Below the pieces are notes generated by a model, which made no database searches, was not told the origin of the DNA, and saw nothing but the letters and a program-made list of their open reading frames with translations. This document shows positions 53,269 to 63,029 of a stretch of DNA of 64,000 nt, in pieces (the first letter of the stretch is position 1; every line of letters starts with the position of its first letter). Made by a program: the position numbers and the translations under genes. The DNA comes from Planktothrix sp. PCC 11201 (GTDB taxonomy: Bacteria; Cyanobacteriota; Cyanobacteriia; Cyanobacteriales; Microcoleaceae): contig NZ_LT797693.1 of assembly GCF_900009135.1 (NCBI RefSeq), forward strand, positions 379,492 to 443,491, read 5' to 3'.

Positions 53269-54552
53269 CTAAGCTAAAGCCGGAACTTTCAAGCTCAAAT
53301 GGGGATATAGAGGAAAGCGATCGCACAAATTCGCCACCCGTTGACGACAGGCTTCGCTGATTGCTTCATCTTCCGGGTTGAGCAGACGATCTGCAATAAT
53401 ATTCCCAATTTCGATAAATTCCGTTTCTCCCATCCCCCGGGTGGTCATAGCCGGAGAACCCAACCGTAAACCACTGGTGACAAAGGGAGATTCAGGATCA
53501 AAGGGAACAGTATTTTTATTCGCCGTAATATTAACTTCAGTAACCAGTTGATCCGCCCGTTTTCCAGTCATATTCACCGACCGTAAATCTACTAACATCA
53601 AATGATTATCCGTACCACCGGAAACAATTTTTAAGCCTCGGTTTTGTAACTGAGTAGCCAGGGCCTTCGCATTAGCAATCACTTGACCCGAATAGGTAGA
53701 AAATTCCGGTTTCAGGGCTTCCCCAAAGGCAACAGCTTTCCCCGCAATAACGTGTTCTAGGGGGCCACCTTGACTGCCAGGGAAAACAGCTTTATCCAAT
53801 TTTTTGCCCAGTTCGGCATCCCGACTTAAAATCAATCCACCCCGGGGCCCTCTCAAGGTTTTGTGAGTAGTGGTGGTGACCACATCACAGTAGGGAATCG
53901 GGTTAGGATGATGACCCGTTGCCACTAACCCCGCAATATGGGCAATATCGGCCATTAAATAGGCCCCGACTTCATCAGCAATCGCCCTGAATTTCTCAAA
54001 ATCGATAATCCGAGAATAGGCCGAATACCCACAAATGAGCATTTGGGGTTTATGCTGTTTGGCCAGTTCTAAAATCAAGTCATAATCCAGTTGTTCGGTT
54101 TCCGGGCTAACCCCATAATGACAGGCTTTAAACCATTTACCAGAGACATTGACCGGAGAACCATGGGTTAAATGTCCCCCATGGGATAAGTCCATCCCCA
54201 TGATCGTGTCACCTGGTTTGAGCATCGCCAGGAACACCGCAAAGTTGGCTTGAGCTCCCGAATGGGGTTGAACATTGGCACTGGCGGCTCCGAACAGTTG
54301 TTTGGCGCGCTCAATGGCTAATTGTTCGATGCCATCGACAAATTCACAACCGCCGTAGTAGCGTTTTTTGGGAAGCCCTTCGGCGTATTTATTGGTGAGC
54401 ACCGACCCTTGGGCTGCCATTACCGCCGCCGAGGTAAAGTTTTCACTGGCAATTAATTCTAGGTGTTCCCGTTGACGACAGAGTTCATGCTGAATCAGAT
54501 CAGCAATGACGGGATCAGTTTCAGATAAGATTTCTAGGTTAGACCGACTCAC
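53269..54552 (-). CDS. glyA: Serine hydroxymethyltransferase GlyA
   Basis: 427 residues, fold type I PLP enzyme. PLP Lys231 is in [14 protein letters not shown]; also [44 protein letters not shown] and [13 protein letters not shown]. It converts serine and tetrahydrofolate to glycine and methylene-tetrahydrofolate and takes part in photorespiration. The start is GTG at 54552 behind AGAGGAA. Complete and normal in length. Confidence 0.95.
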   Translation of the reverse strand: MSRSNLEILSETDPVIADLIQHELCRQREHLELIASENFTSAAVMAAQGSVLTNKYAEGLPKKRYYGGCEFVDGIEQLAIERAKQLFGAASANVQPHSGAQANFAVFLAMLKPGDTIMGMDLSHGGHLTHGSPVNVSGKWFKACHYGVSPETEQLDYDLILELAKQHKPQMLICGYSAYSRIIDFEKFRAIADEVGAYLMADIAHIAGLVATGHHPNPIPYCDVVTTTTHKTLRGPRGGLILSRDAELGKKLDKAVFPGSQGGPLEHVIAGKAVAFGEALKPEFSTYSGQVIANAKALATQLQNRGLKIVSGGTDNHLMLVDLRSVNMTGKRADQLVTEVNITANKNTVPFDPESPFVTSGLRLGSPAMTTRGMGETEFIEIGNIIADRLLNPEDEAISEACRQRVANLCDRFPLYPHLSLKVPALA

Positions 54553-54748
54553 AATAAAATTCCTCTTAATTAGACAATTTGATCACCGATTTAAACGGAT
54601 TAGGATTATCCCTGATTTTAAATCATAACTTTACTGTGCTGATGGTTGATTCCAAAATTGTATTAAGTTGTGACTCATTTAGCCGAATCCCCTACAACTA
54701 TCGACTTAAAATGGAAATTATAGTTGGGCGTCTGTCGGAGGAATCATT

Positions 54749-54946
54749 ATGCTAGTCATCTTGATGGATAACCAGATACTTGCTTCTCAACAAGTTTGTC
54801 AGGGATGTTTATTAGCCGATCAAAGCGGTCAACCTCGTTGGAGAGGGGGGCAGTTGTCCTGTGGGCATTTAGTTCGTCCCTCCATCAACAATCAACCGAG
54901 TCAGTACGAGTGTCAGATGGGCTTCCGCATCGCTAATATTCAGTGA
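54749..54946 (+). CDS. Small cysteine-rich cyanobacterial protein
   Basis: 65 residues (or 60 from the in-frame ATG at 54764). CQGC, C-G-H and a later Cys (QVCQGCLLADQ, LSCGHLVRPS, YECQMGF) suggest a small metal-binding fold. GGAGG at 54737-54741 is 7 nt before the ATG at 54749, favouring that start. I do not know its function. Confidence 0.7.
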   Translation: MLVILMDNQILASQQVCQGCLLADQSGQPRWRGGQLSCGHLVRPSINNQPSQYECQMGFRIANIQ

Positions 54947-55075
54947 GATCAAGACCTGATTACAGGTACAGTCTAGGCTTCTAAGAATCAATTCCCGGCT
55001 TTTCTTCCTAACATCCGACCCCAATCTCTGGGACTGCGCTATCCTGGGTTTAAGAGATACTCAGGAGAATTGGTT

Positions 55076-55552
55076 ATGACTTGGCGCGGAACCACGACAG
55101 TACGCGATCGCATTTTTGCCGCCCTACCCTATCTACTGCCTTTAATGGATGGGTTGCCCTTTGGACGCTTTTTATTCCAACAGTTTCCAGTTTTACAAAT
55201 TATTACATTGCCTGTTATTCCTTTGATTTTCCTTTATCAATACATTCCTTTCGCTGGATTTGTTGTGTTTATCGGCCTGTATATGTTAGTGGTTCGCAAT
55301 GAAAATATTCCCCATTTCATCCGATTTAATACAATGCAAGCCATTCTGATTGACATTGTTCTGATTTTATGCACGTTAGTGTTCCAGGTATTCGGCAGTA
55401 TTCTTTTACAAGGATTTGTCGGTCAAACCCTTTACAACATGATATTTCTGGGGCTTTTAGCAGTATTTTTCTATTCTGTGATTCAGTCTTTATCTGGGAA
55501 ATATGCAGAAATTCCCACAATTTCTGATGCTGTTTATATGCAAGTTCGGTAA
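55076..55552 (+). CDS. Tic20-family membrane protein
   Basis: 158 residues with four membrane helices and Tic20 features: RIFAALPYLLPLMDGLPFGRF, YQYIPFAGFVVFIGLYMLVVRN and IPHFIRFNTMQAILIDI, core HFIRFNTMQAIL. Plastid Tic20 is a channel of the inner-envelope import machinery; the cyanobacterial ancestor's role is unclear. ATG 55076 is chosen over the in-frame TTG at 55070, behind CAGGAGAA. Confidence 0.88.
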   Translation: MTWRGTTTVRDRIFAALPYLLPLMDGLPFGRFLFQQFPVLQIITLPVIPLIFLYQYIPFAGFVVFIGLYMLVVRNENIPHFIRFNTMQAILIDIVLILCTLVFQVFGSILLQGFVGQTLYNMIFLGLLAVFFYSVIQSLSGKYAEIPTISDAVYMQVR

Positions 55553-55573
55553 TAGGGAATGGGGAATGGGGAA
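55553..55573. repeat. GGGAATGG tandem repeat
   Basis: TAGGGAATGGGGAATGGGGAA immediately follows the Tic20 stop. The same type of GGGAATGG/GGGCAATGG repeat occurs at 33529-33562 and 51581-51611. Confidence 0.65.
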
Positions 55574-55722
55574 CTTTACCCTCTGGGTTTGAGCATCCGT
55601 TGATGTCCTAATCGTGGGTTGCGAGACTACTATTAACGTAAATTGTCACCCTAAACCTGATACAATCAGAGATCCTTGCTTCTGAATCCAGAAGCCCCGT
55701 TGTCCACAAGGAGAATCACAGC

Positions 55723-56070
55723 ATGAAGCCTTTTGTTTACGAAACGATGTATATTCTGCGCCCCGATCTCAATGATGAGCAAGTTGGTCAGTCTATTGGC
55801 AAATACGAAAACATTCTTAAAGAGCAAGGCGGACAGAATATCAAAATTCAAAATCGAGGTAAACGACGTCTAGCCTATGACATTGACAAGCATCGGGAAG
55901 GCGTTTACGTTCAAATGAATTATGAAGGCCCTGGGGCTCAGATCGCTATTTTGGAAAGAGCTATGCGAATTAGCGATGAGGTGATTCGTTATCTGACTAT
56001 CAAGGAAGAAGTAACGGTCGAACCTGTCGAAGCCACGGAAGCGGAACCCGAATCTCAAGAGGCTGAATAG
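55723..56070 (+). CDS. rpsF: 30S ribosomal protein S6
   Basis: 115 residues. [20 protein letters not shown] and the segment [26 protein letters not shown] are the ribosomal S6 fold; the acidic tail ([17 protein letters not shown]) is typical of cyanobacterial and plastid S6. A strong Shine-Dalgarno (AAGGAGAA) precedes ATG 55723, and a -10-like TACAAT lies near 55661. It is monocistronic here, with a perfect hairpin behind it. Confidence 0.95.
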   Translation: MKPFVYETMYILRPDLNDEQVGQSIGKYENILKEQGGQNIKIQNRGKRRLAYDIDKHREGVYVQMNYEGPGAQIAILERAMRISDEVIRYLTIKEEVTVEPVEATEAEPESQEAE

Positions 56071-56073
56071 ATT

Positions 56074-56119
56074 AAGAACACAGTAGAGACTCTCCCTGGA
56101 ACATCTCTACTGTGTTCTT
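56074..56119 (+). terminator. Terminator of rpsF
   Basis: A perfect 16-bp stem: AAGAACACAGTAGAGA (56074-56089) with its complement at 56104-56119, loop of 14 nt, starting four bases after the rpsF stop. The T-rich tail is short, but stem strength makes it convincing. Confidence 0.85.
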
Positions 56120-56215
56120 CCTCTACTCCGTTTTTTTCACCCTTGCCGATTCGGAATACTAAGAGTATTTTAAGAGTAAATATAAAGAATAAATTTATAG
56201 GAGCCGTTAATCATC

Positions 56216-56770
56216 GTGAGCCAAGCTAAAAGTCAAACGCCACAGGATTTACAAGCTGAAGTTACTCGTTTGAACGAGGAGCTACAAATGCGGGAGCAGT
56301 TGATTCAACAGTTATCCCAGGAACTTTTCCGTTTGGTAAAAGGGGATGCTAACTTATTACCAAGCCCGGAGGTTTCTGAACGTCATCAAGTGCAAATGGT
56401 GGCCTTGCGCGAACAACTGCAAGAGATGGAGCAGCAAGTTAAGTTTTATCAAGGACAAATAGCCGAACGAGATACGGAAGCCTATCAACTCAGACAGTCA
56501 GTGGAGGAGTTAACAGACCGTTCTCGAATGTTGGAACAGGTCGTCCAGGAGTTACCCGGGGTATACCGTCAGAAGTTCTCAGAACGTCTGAACGAAGTCA
56601 TGGAAAAAGTTGAATTACTTCAACGGGAAAATAAACAACTCCATGCGGAATTACAAAGTGTCAGCTATCGTTTAGCCCAGAAAAGTCGCCGTCCCAGTGG
56701 CTTGGATTTACCCAGTTTTCAGAATCGAGGTTCGGGCTCTGTTGAGATTCCCACCTTGGGTAATGCTTGA
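56216..56770 (+). CDS. Coiled-coil protein, unknown
   Basis: 184 residues, largely coiled coil from 10 to 160 (LQAEVTRLNEELQMREQLIQ, EQLQEMEQQVKFYQGQIAER, LLQRENKQLHAELQSVSYRL), with a short disordered Gly/Ser/Pro tail. No signal peptide or membrane helix. It starts with GTG at 56216, behind AGGAG. Conserved-looking in cyanobacteria but I do not know a function. Confidence 0.7.
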   Translation: MSQAKSQTPQDLQAEVTRLNEELQMREQLIQQLSQELFRLVKGDANLLPSPEVSERHQVQMVALREQLQEMEQQVKFYQGQIAERDTEAYQLRQSVEELTDRSRMLEQVVQELPGVYRQKFSERLNEVMEKVELLQRENKQLHAELQSVSYRLAQKSRRPSGLDLPSFQNRGSGSVEIPTLGNA

Positions 56771-56823
56771 TTATTGATAGCTTAAAAATTATCCCCTATT
56801 AAAGTTTAAGAGGTTGTTCCCGA

Positions 56824-59800
56824 TTAGGAATAGCCTCTTAAGTGTTTTTTATTGATATCAATAGATTCTGTAAATATTTTCGCCTGTTCCAACACTAACT
56901 CTGTAGCTAACGCCTGCATATCCGGGGGATAACCATACTGGCGTAGTAAGCGTTTAACCATCACCTTCATTCTAGCTCTAACACTTTCTTTCAAATTCCA
57001 ATCAATTGTCACATTCTGCCGAATTCTCTGCACTAAAACGATCGCTAATTCTCGTAATTGTTCAACCCCCATCACTTCCGTTGCACTTTCATTTTGAGCC
57101 AGGGCATCATAAAATGCTAATTCATAGGGTTCTAACTTCAATTCTTCCCCCCGTTGATTTGCCGCTTGGGTATCCTTAGCAATTCCTAATAATTCCTGAA
57201 TAATATCTGTTACACTAATCACTTGATTTTGATAACGACGCAAGGATTCCTCTAACATTTCTGCTAGTTTGCGACTTTGAACAATATTCGTCCGACTTCT
57301 CGCTTTAACCTCATCTTTCAATAAACGAGTTAACAGTTCAACAGCTAAATTTTTATGTTCCATACCCTGCACTTCTGCCATAAATTCATCAGAAATAATA
57401 GAAATATCAGGGTTTTTAATTCCAGCCTGATCAAAAATATTAATCACCGCACTGGAAACCAGCGCCTGGTCTACCACTTGACGAATGGCGGTTTCAATTT
57501 CAATATTACTCACGCCCCCATCACTGGTTTCTAACTTTTTGAGACTGGCTAAAATGGCTTGGAAAAAAGATACTTTTTCTGCTTCTCTGAGGGCTTCAAG
57601 ATGGGGAACTGCCAGAGAAAACGCTTTAGAAAGGGCAACAACCCCATTTTGAAATGGAGTTTTACGGGACGGGTCAGCAATATAATTTGTAGCAGTTTTT
57701 AATAAATTTAGTTTTTCTCCGGTGGACGCTGTAAAATAATCTTGATAATGGCAACCCGCCATAATTTGTTCCACAATTTCTAACTTAGCTAAGAAAAGAT
57801 TAACGGCTTCTTCTTGGTTAATAAAAAGACTACCTTTGCCCCCGCTTTGAGAATAAAAGGAAAGGGCTTTTTTTAGTTCATGGGCTAATCCCAAATAATC
57901 AACAATCAATCCCCCCATTTTCTCAAAATAAACTCGATTAATTCGGGCGATCGCTTGCATTAAATTATGGGCTTTTAACCCTTTATCAATGTACATGGTA
58001 TGCAAACAAGGCGCGTCAAAACCCGTTAACCACATATCACAAACAATCACTAATTCTAGGGAATTATCGGGGTCTTTCAGACGTTGGGCGAGAATTTGAC
58101 GGTCTTTTTTATTGGTATGATGTTTAACCAGTTTTTCCTCATCGGAGGCGGCGGCTGTCATCACTAATTTAATATTGCCATTGTGGAGATCATCACTATG
58201 CCAGTTAGGACGCAATTTAACAATATTCTCGTAAAGATCAGCAGCAATACGACGACTCATGGTGACAATCATTCCTTTACCCCGGTTAGCAATTTGTCGC
58301 TGTTCAAAGTGGGTAATAATATCCTCAGCAATCATTTTTAACCGCTTGCTAGAACCGATAATAGCTTCTAATTGGGTTTGATTTGCTTTAGCTTTTTGAG
58401 TGGTGCTGAGGTCTTCATATTGCAGATCATCATCTAGTTCATCGAGGAGTTTTTTTCCTTTCTCATCTAGGTGTACTTTCACTAACCGACTTTCATAATA
58501 AATGGGAACCGTTGCCCCATCTTTTACCGCTTGAGCGATATCATAAATATCAATATAATTCCCAAAAACCGCCGGGGTATTTTTATCAGTTTGTTCGACG
58601 GGAGTTCCGGTAAACCCGACAAAAATAGCATGGGGGAAAGCATCCCGAATATACTTAGCAAAGCCATATTTAGTTTGTTTCCCAATAACATTTCCTGCCG
58701 TATCTTTGAGGTTAATTTGTTTAGCTTTTAAGCCATATTGACTGCGGTGGGCTTCATCTGCTAAGATAATAATATTAGAGCGATCGCTAATTCTAAGATA
58801 AGGAGTTTCGTCATTTTCGGGAGAAAATTTTTGTACCGTTGTAAATATAATCCCCCCAGAATCAACAGTTAAAAGTTCTCTAACTTGGGCGCGATTTTCC
58901 GCTTGTTGTGGGTCTTGGCGGAGCAGTTGACGACATCCGGCAAAGGTATCAAAGAGTTGGTCATCTAAATCATTTCTATCGGTTAAAACTACCACCGTCG
59001 GGTTATTGAGTTTTAAGACTAATTTTCCAGTTAAAAAAACCATGGTCAGAGATTTACCGCTGCCTTGGGTATGCCAAATCACACCGCCTTTAGCATCTTT
59101 CCGGCTCACTGCTCCTAGAACAGATTCAATGGCTTTATTAACAGCATAATATTGATGATAAGCGGCAATTTTTTTAATAGTTTGTAGGGTGGTAACTTGG
59201 GTTTCAGGGTTAACAAATTTAACTTTTTCAAAGACTGAAAAATGACGGATAAAGTCGAGGAGGGTGGTTTTATTCAGGATACCGTTTGTTAAAATCTCTA
59301 ATTCATTGCGGTTAGGGTCTTGTTCACCGTTGGGGTTTTTCCAAGTCAGAAAACGGTTAAAATCCGCCGAAAGTGAACCCGCCCGAGCTTCTAAACCATC
59401 GGAAATAATTAATAAAGCATTATAATTAAATAAACTCGGAATTTCTCGTTTATAGGTTTGTAATTGCTGATAAGCAGCTTTTAGATTTGCTTTAGAATCA
59501 GCAGCATTTTTTAGTTCAATGACGACCAAAGGCAAACCATTAATAAATAAAATAATATCGGGTCGGCGGTTGTGGTTATCTTCAATAACGGTATATTGAT
59601 TAACGGCTAAGAATTGGTTATTTTCAGGATGGTTAAAGTCAATTAACCAAACCTTACCGCCTCTGGTTTCTCCCTGCCATTGATATTCAATATCGATGCC
59701 TTCTGTTAGGTATTTATGGAAGGTTTCGTTATTATTGAGTAGGTCAGGGGTGCTCAGAGTTGTAATTTGTAGAAATGCTTGTTCTCTAGCTTCTAAGGGA

Positions 59801-59985
59801 ATATGGGGGTTAAGTTTTGTGATGGCGTTTTGTAATCTATCTTTTAACAGGATATCACTAAAACTTTCCCGTTCGGGGTGTTGACCTTCGGGTTCAATAT
59901 CATGACCGTTTCGATAATTATAACCGAGATTTTCAAGTAGTTCTAGGTTGTAAAGTTCGATTTCGTCTTCTGTGGTAAATGCCAT
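56824..59985 (-). CDS. hsdR: Type I restriction enzyme R subunit HsdR
   Basis: 1053 residues. An N-terminal PD-(D/E)xK nuclease domain has RRPDIILFINGLPLVVIELK (Asp and Glu-x-Lys). The superfamily 2 translocase follows: Walker A HTQGSGKSLTM, LTDRNDLDDQLF, DEAH box LADEAHRSQYG, motif III VGFTGTPVE and motif VI AIARINRVYF. A helical C-terminal region binds HsdM. HsdR translocates and cuts DNA distant from unmethylated sites. Last gene of the minus-strand type I locus. Confidence 0.95.
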   Translation of the reverse strand: MAFTTEDEIELYNLELLENLGYNYRNGHDIEPEGQHPERESFSDILLKDRLQNAITKLNPHIPLEAREQAFLQITTLSTPDLLNNNETFHKYLTEGIDIEYQWQGETRGGKVWLIDFNHPENNQFLAVNQYTVIEDNHNRRPDIILFINGLPLVVIELKNAADSKANLKAAYQQLQTYKREIPSLFNYNALLIISDGLEARAGSLSADFNRFLTWKNPNGEQDPNRNELEILTNGILNKTTLLDFIRHFSVFEKVKFVNPETQVTTLQTIKKIAAYHQYYAVNKAIESVLGAVSRKDAKGGVIWHTQGSGKSLTMVFLTGKLVLKLNNPTVVVLTDRNDLDDQLFDTFAGCRQLLRQDPQQAENRAQVRELLTVDSGGIIFTTVQKFSPENDETPYLRISDRSNIIILADEAHRSQYGLKAKQINLKDTAGNVIGKQTKYGFAKYIRDAFPHAIFVGFTGTPVEQTDKNTPAVFGNYIDIYDIAQAVKDGATVPIYYESRLVKVHLDEKGKKLLDELDDDLQYEDLSTTQKAKANQTQLEAIIGSSKRLKMIAEDIITHFEQRQIANRGKGMIVTMSRRIAADLYENIVKLRPNWHSDDLHNGNIKLVMTAAASDEEKLVKHHTNKKDRQILAQRLKDPDNSLELVIVCDMWLTGFDAPCLHTMYIDKGLKAHNLMQAIARINRVYFEKMGGLIVDYLGLAHELKKALSFYSQSGGKGSLFINQEEAVNLFLAKLEIVEQIMAGCHYQDYFTASTGEKLNLLKTATNYIADPSRKTPFQNGVVALSKAFSLAVPHLEALREAEKVSFFQAILASLKKLETSDGGVSNIEIETAIRQVVDQALVSSAVINIFDQAGIKNPDISIISDEFMAEVQGMEHKNLAVELLTRLLKDEVKARSRTNIVQSRKLAEMLEESLRRYQNQVISVTDIIQELLGIAKDTQAANQRGEELKLEPYELAFYDALAQNESATEVMGVEQLRELAIVLVQRIRQNVTIDWNLKESVRARMKVMVKRLLRQYGYPPDMQALATELVLEQAKIFTESIDINKKHLRGYS

Positions 59986-60042
59986 AATTTAAGATTATAT
60001 TTGATCGAGAAAGCGGGCAAAGTTTAGAAATTTTTCTGTAGT

Positions 60043-60255
60043 TTAATCATTGTTTTCTTGTGCTTGGATTTTTTCATAAAGACTATCAACGGTTTCTCCA
60101 GCAAAGAGTTTGTCTTTGAGTTGGGAATATTCCCCACTTCCTAAGTTACAAATTGCCCAAAAACGGCTGATTTTAGAAGGCTCTAAATTTTCGATTAAAA
60201 TATTAAAGACTTCTTCTATAATTTGTTGGTCGTTGTTAAGATTAATTTTCATCAT
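60043..60255 (-). CDS. Small partner protein of the PIN-domain gene
   Basis: 70 residues (MKINLNNDQQIIEEVFNILI, FWAICNLGSGEYSQLKDKLFAGETVDSLYEKI, core CNLGSGEYSQLKDKL). It overlaps the PIN gene by 14 nt and probably serves as its antitoxin, although the toxin-first order is the less usual one. I do not recognise a DNA-binding domain. Confidence 0.7.
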   Translation of the reverse strand: MMKINLNNDQQIIEEVFNILIENLEPSKISRFWAICNLGSGEYSQLKDKLFAGETVDSLYEKIQAQENND

Positions 60256-60679
60256 CTAACTCCTCGATAAAATTAATAGGATTAATAGCTGGGATGGCTA
60301 GGGCTTCACAACGGTTGAGTAGTCGTTTATCACAAGTGATAAAATAATTACTTTTTGAAGATTCAAAACTAGCAACGTGAAGGGCATCTATGGGCTTTAT
60401 GCCTTGTGTTTCTAGTTGTTTTGCTCTTTGCCTGATGGTTTCATTTAGAGGTTGAAATAGACTGGCTTCGGTGAGGTATTTCTTAATAGCTGTTTGGATG
60501 ATAAGAACTGGGTTTTTCTGATTTTCATATTCTAATACTGATGAGTTTACGGATTCTATCTGTTGGGTTTCTATTAAATTAAGGATGATTAGGACAGCTT
60601 GAGTCTCTAGGTATATTTTAGCTTGAGTTTGGTCATCATAAGGGCGATTATATACACTGGTATCTAAATATATTCTCAT
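60242..60679 (-). CDS. PIN-domain protein (probable toxin)
   Basis: 145 residues with PIN nuclease acidic residues: Asp6 (MRIYLDTSVYNRP), Glu in SSVLEYEN, Asp in KPIDALHVAS and Asp in FITCDKRLLNR. VapC-like PIN toxins cut RNA such as initiator tRNA. Located within the type I restriction operon, it may protect the locus from loss or act on restriction failure; this role is inference. Confidence 0.85.
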   Translation of the reverse strand: MRIYLDTSVYNRPYDDQTQAKIYLETQAVLIILNLIETQQIESVNSSVLEYENQKNPVLIIQTAIKKYLTEASLFQPLNETIRQRAKQLETQGIKPIDALHVASFESSKSNYFITCDKRLLNRCEALAIPAINPINFIEELDDEN

Positions 60680-60794
60680 GGTTTTACTCCTCCTCTATTA
60701 TACTCTCACCTTCCTTAACCCTAATAGGATATTATGTTCAAAATCTACGATATAAAAACAAATATTATCGCCATTTTGATAAATCTAATCGGTT

Positions 60795-61013
60795 TTAGAT
60801 TGCTACGGCTTCAAGTTCTAAGCGATAGTGATAAAGAACCATTAACTGATGTTCACTTAGGGTTTCTATGGCATAAGCTCTGCCTGTATCATCGCTAAAT
60901 TCAACCTCAAAAACTCCGGGTTCATATTCTTCAACAATTGTGCCAACTTGTCCTCGATAAAGTTCTAATTCTGGTAAGTTTTCTAATAAAGCCACAACAT
61001 CTAAAAGTTTCAT
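60795..61013 (-). CDS. DUF4926 protein
   Basis: 72 residues (MKLLDVVALLENLPELELYRGQVGTIVEEY, core LYRGQVGTIVEEY; EVEFSDDTGRAYAIETL). The SH3-like DUF4926 family pairs with DUF6883 genes in many bacteria, in an order like this one, and such pairs are suspected toxin-antitoxin modules. It is 12 nt downstream of the DUF6883 gene. Confidence 0.8.
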   Translation of the reverse strand: MKLLDVVALLENLPELELYRGQVGTIVEEYEPGVFEVEFSDDTGRAYAIETLSEHQLMVLYHYRLELEAVAI

Positions 61014-61025
61014 TTTCAGTTCTCC

Positions 61026-61358
61026 TTAAAGAATGTAACAAGTTACTAAGCGGGGGATTTGTTCGTTATTTCTAATTATCCAAACGCTATGGATAATAGC
61101 GGTTTTGTTTTCCCGTGTGAGCAGAAAATCAATAATATATTTTTGTCCATAAGTGTTAGTTTTATCTGGGATAGCATCATAGGTTTTGACTGCAAATAAA
61201 AGCGCGTTTTTTAGTTCGTCTAGGTTGTCAAGCGTTAAGTTTAAAGCAGATTTGAAGACACGGGCTTTATGTTTTCCCTCTGAATGATTAGGGTTGAGGG
61301 AATAACCCGCTAGTTTCTGTTCATCAATAATTGCATTTTCAGGATTGGGTAGTTTCAT
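61026..61358 (-). CDS. DUF6883 protein
   Basis: 110 residues (LPNPENAIIDEQKLAGYSLNP, core KLAGYSLNPNHSEGKHKARVF; TYGQKYIIDFLLTR; AIIHSVWII). DUF6883 proteins occur upstream of DUF4926 and are suspected toxins. Its start overlaps the hsdS stop (ATGA), so it is translationally coupled to the restriction specificity gene. Confidence 0.8.
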   Translation of the reverse strand: MKLPNPENAIIDEQKLAGYSLNPNHSEGKHKARVFKSALNLTLDNLDELKNALLFAVKTYDAIPDKTNTYGQKYIIDFLLTRENKTAIIHSVWIIRNNEQIPRLVTCYIL

Positions 61359-62647
61359 TTTACCTCCTCTATTATACTTTCTGCTTCCTTAATCCTAATT
61401 TGACCACTCATTAATTTAGGTAATAGAGCGTCACGGGTTTTAGTTAGAGTTTGAATTTGTTGCTGATTAGAGCTTGTTTTCCAAAATAAAGGACGACATA
61501 TTTTTTGATAGTTTTTAATTGTCTGAATATCTGGAATAGCTAATTTATAATTTGCTATAACATCATTTGGGATTCTCTGACGACCTGATGAGCCAGTCAT
61601 ATTTTTTACAGCAAAATCTCGAAAATATGGACTACGGGCAAGAGGATAAATATATTCAGAACAGCAATTTTCTTTAGCTCTTAAAACTATAAATTCAGTT
61701 GAACCGAAAGCAACCTCTCCATCATCTAAGATACTTACAAAAGCTGTTTTTCCATTTTCCAAACAAGGCGTAATTCTTGCTAGTAGTGTATCTTGGTTTC
61801 TAAATTTACTGCCAGATGTAAATTCTCTAGTTACATAGTCTGTAATTTCCATACTTGAAGTAGACAATGCTCTCATGTCTACATATTTTACAATTGCACC
61901 AGTTTTAATTGATTCTCTGGGGTTGACTATTATTAATTCTTCTAATTTCCCAACACGCCAACCTTCGGGAATATCCCCCAACTCAGAAGCAACCATCGCC
62001 CCACCGGATGATTTATAAGGTTTGCCGTCATCGTTGGGAAATTCAAAGTCAATAAACCAATGTTTAAAGAGTGTTTGCGCGATTTTTTCTAGGGTTTCGT
62101 TTTGGCGGCGGAGGTTGTCTATTTTGTTGTCGAGACAGGATAATATATCAGCTATTTGTTTTTGTTCTGATAACAGTAAGTCTGGAATCAATATACATTT
62201 TAAGTCTTTAATTGGTAGTTGAGGTTGTGCAGAGCCAGACTGAAAAGATTGGACTTGATTTTTGAATATACTAGATTTTAGAAATAAATAAATGAATTTA
62301 GGATCTATGTTTTGACCACATCTCAAAATGACCATACCAGAATTAATTCTAATGTGGTTATAAGAAATACTTTGATTGTAAAAACCAATATTTCCAAGCG
62401 TTCCTCTTGTTGTTAGTACGATATCATCTCTTTGTAATTTACCCTTTCTTAAACTATCATCTTTTGCTTTTGATATAAATTGAGCGTTGGAAAAATCAAA
62501 ACCATCTTCTCTTACATTTTTAGTATTCAAAAATAAACAAAAACCTTTTTCTACAAAATCTTCTTGTTTTGGATAGTTTTTACCTCTATCCCCATCAATA
62601 ATAGCTATATCACTTTGCTCTAACGATAAGAAGTTATATTCACTCAT
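61355..62647 (-). CDS. hsdS: Type I restriction specificity subunit HsdS
   Basis: 430 residues with two target-recognition domains: residues about 1-150 and 220-360 (ends like LLSEQKQIADILSCLDNKID and KLEELIIVNPRESI). Two conserved helical spacers (IADILSCLDNKIDNLRRQNETLEKIAQTLFKHWF, core DNKIDNLRRQNETLEK; final TKTRDALLPKLMSGQI) set the distance between half-sites. HsdS gives sequence specificity to HsdM and HsdR. The ATGA overlap couples it to the downstream DUF6883 gene. Confidence 0.93.
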   Translation of the reverse strand: MSEYNFLSLEQSDIAIIDGDRGKNYPKQEDFVEKGFCLFLNTKNVREDGFDFSNAQFISKAKDDSLRKGKLQRDDIVLTTRGTLGNIGFYNQSISYNHIRINSGMVILRCGQNIDPKFIYLFLKSSIFKNQVQSFQSGSAQPQLPIKDLKCILIPDLLLSEQKQIADILSCLDNKIDNLRRQNETLEKIAQTLFKHWFIDFEFPNDDGKPYKSSGGAMVASELGDIPEGWRVGKLEELIIVNPRESIKTGAIVKYVDMRALSTSSMEITDYVTREFTSGSKFRNQDTLLARITPCLENGKTAFVSILDDGEVAFGSTEFIVLRAKENCCSEYIYPLARSPYFRDFAVKNMTGSSGRQRIPNDVIANYKLAIPDIQTIKNYQKICRPLFWKTSSNQQQIQTLTKTRDALLPKLMSGQIRIKEAESIIEEVK

Positions 62648-63029
62648 AACTAAGATTTAGCCTTTACTATTTCCTTGAAAACCAAAACAAAAAACTTTAA
62701 ACTCAACTATTATTTGCCTTTTTTCTATTACTTAACCACGTTGTCGATCCTCTCGCAATATTTCCGTACTATCACTAAAAACCTTGCTACCATAAAACCT
62801 CCTTAATGCCCTGAACTAAAGTTCGGGCTAAAAGCCGAAGTCATCTAAAGATGACTCAAAACTGGTCTTGATTAACCCGTTTTAACGGGTTTAAGCTTTT
62901 AGCCTGAAATTTATTTCAAGGCTTTTCTAAGATGCGAATACGGGTCTTTAACCCGCGTAGGCGGGTTTTGTCTGTATAGCCACGAATTATATTCGCTGGA
63001 TGCGAATACGGGTATAGCCCTCATCAAAG
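62648..63029. repeat. Repeat-rich gap between hsdM and hsdS
   Basis: 382 bp, no gene. It holds several palindromes: AGTCATC-TAAA-GATGACT (62839-62856), AACCCGTT..AACGGGTT (62874-62891), AACCCGC-GTAG-GCGGGTT followed by TTG (62950-62967), and the long inverted pair GGGCTAAAAGC/GCTTTTAGCCT (62825/62895). A 15-bp direct repeat GATGCGAATACGGGT is at 62931-62945 and 62999-63013. The palindromes resemble dispersed elements of cyanobacteria and could terminate or stabilise transcripts. Confidence 0.75.
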
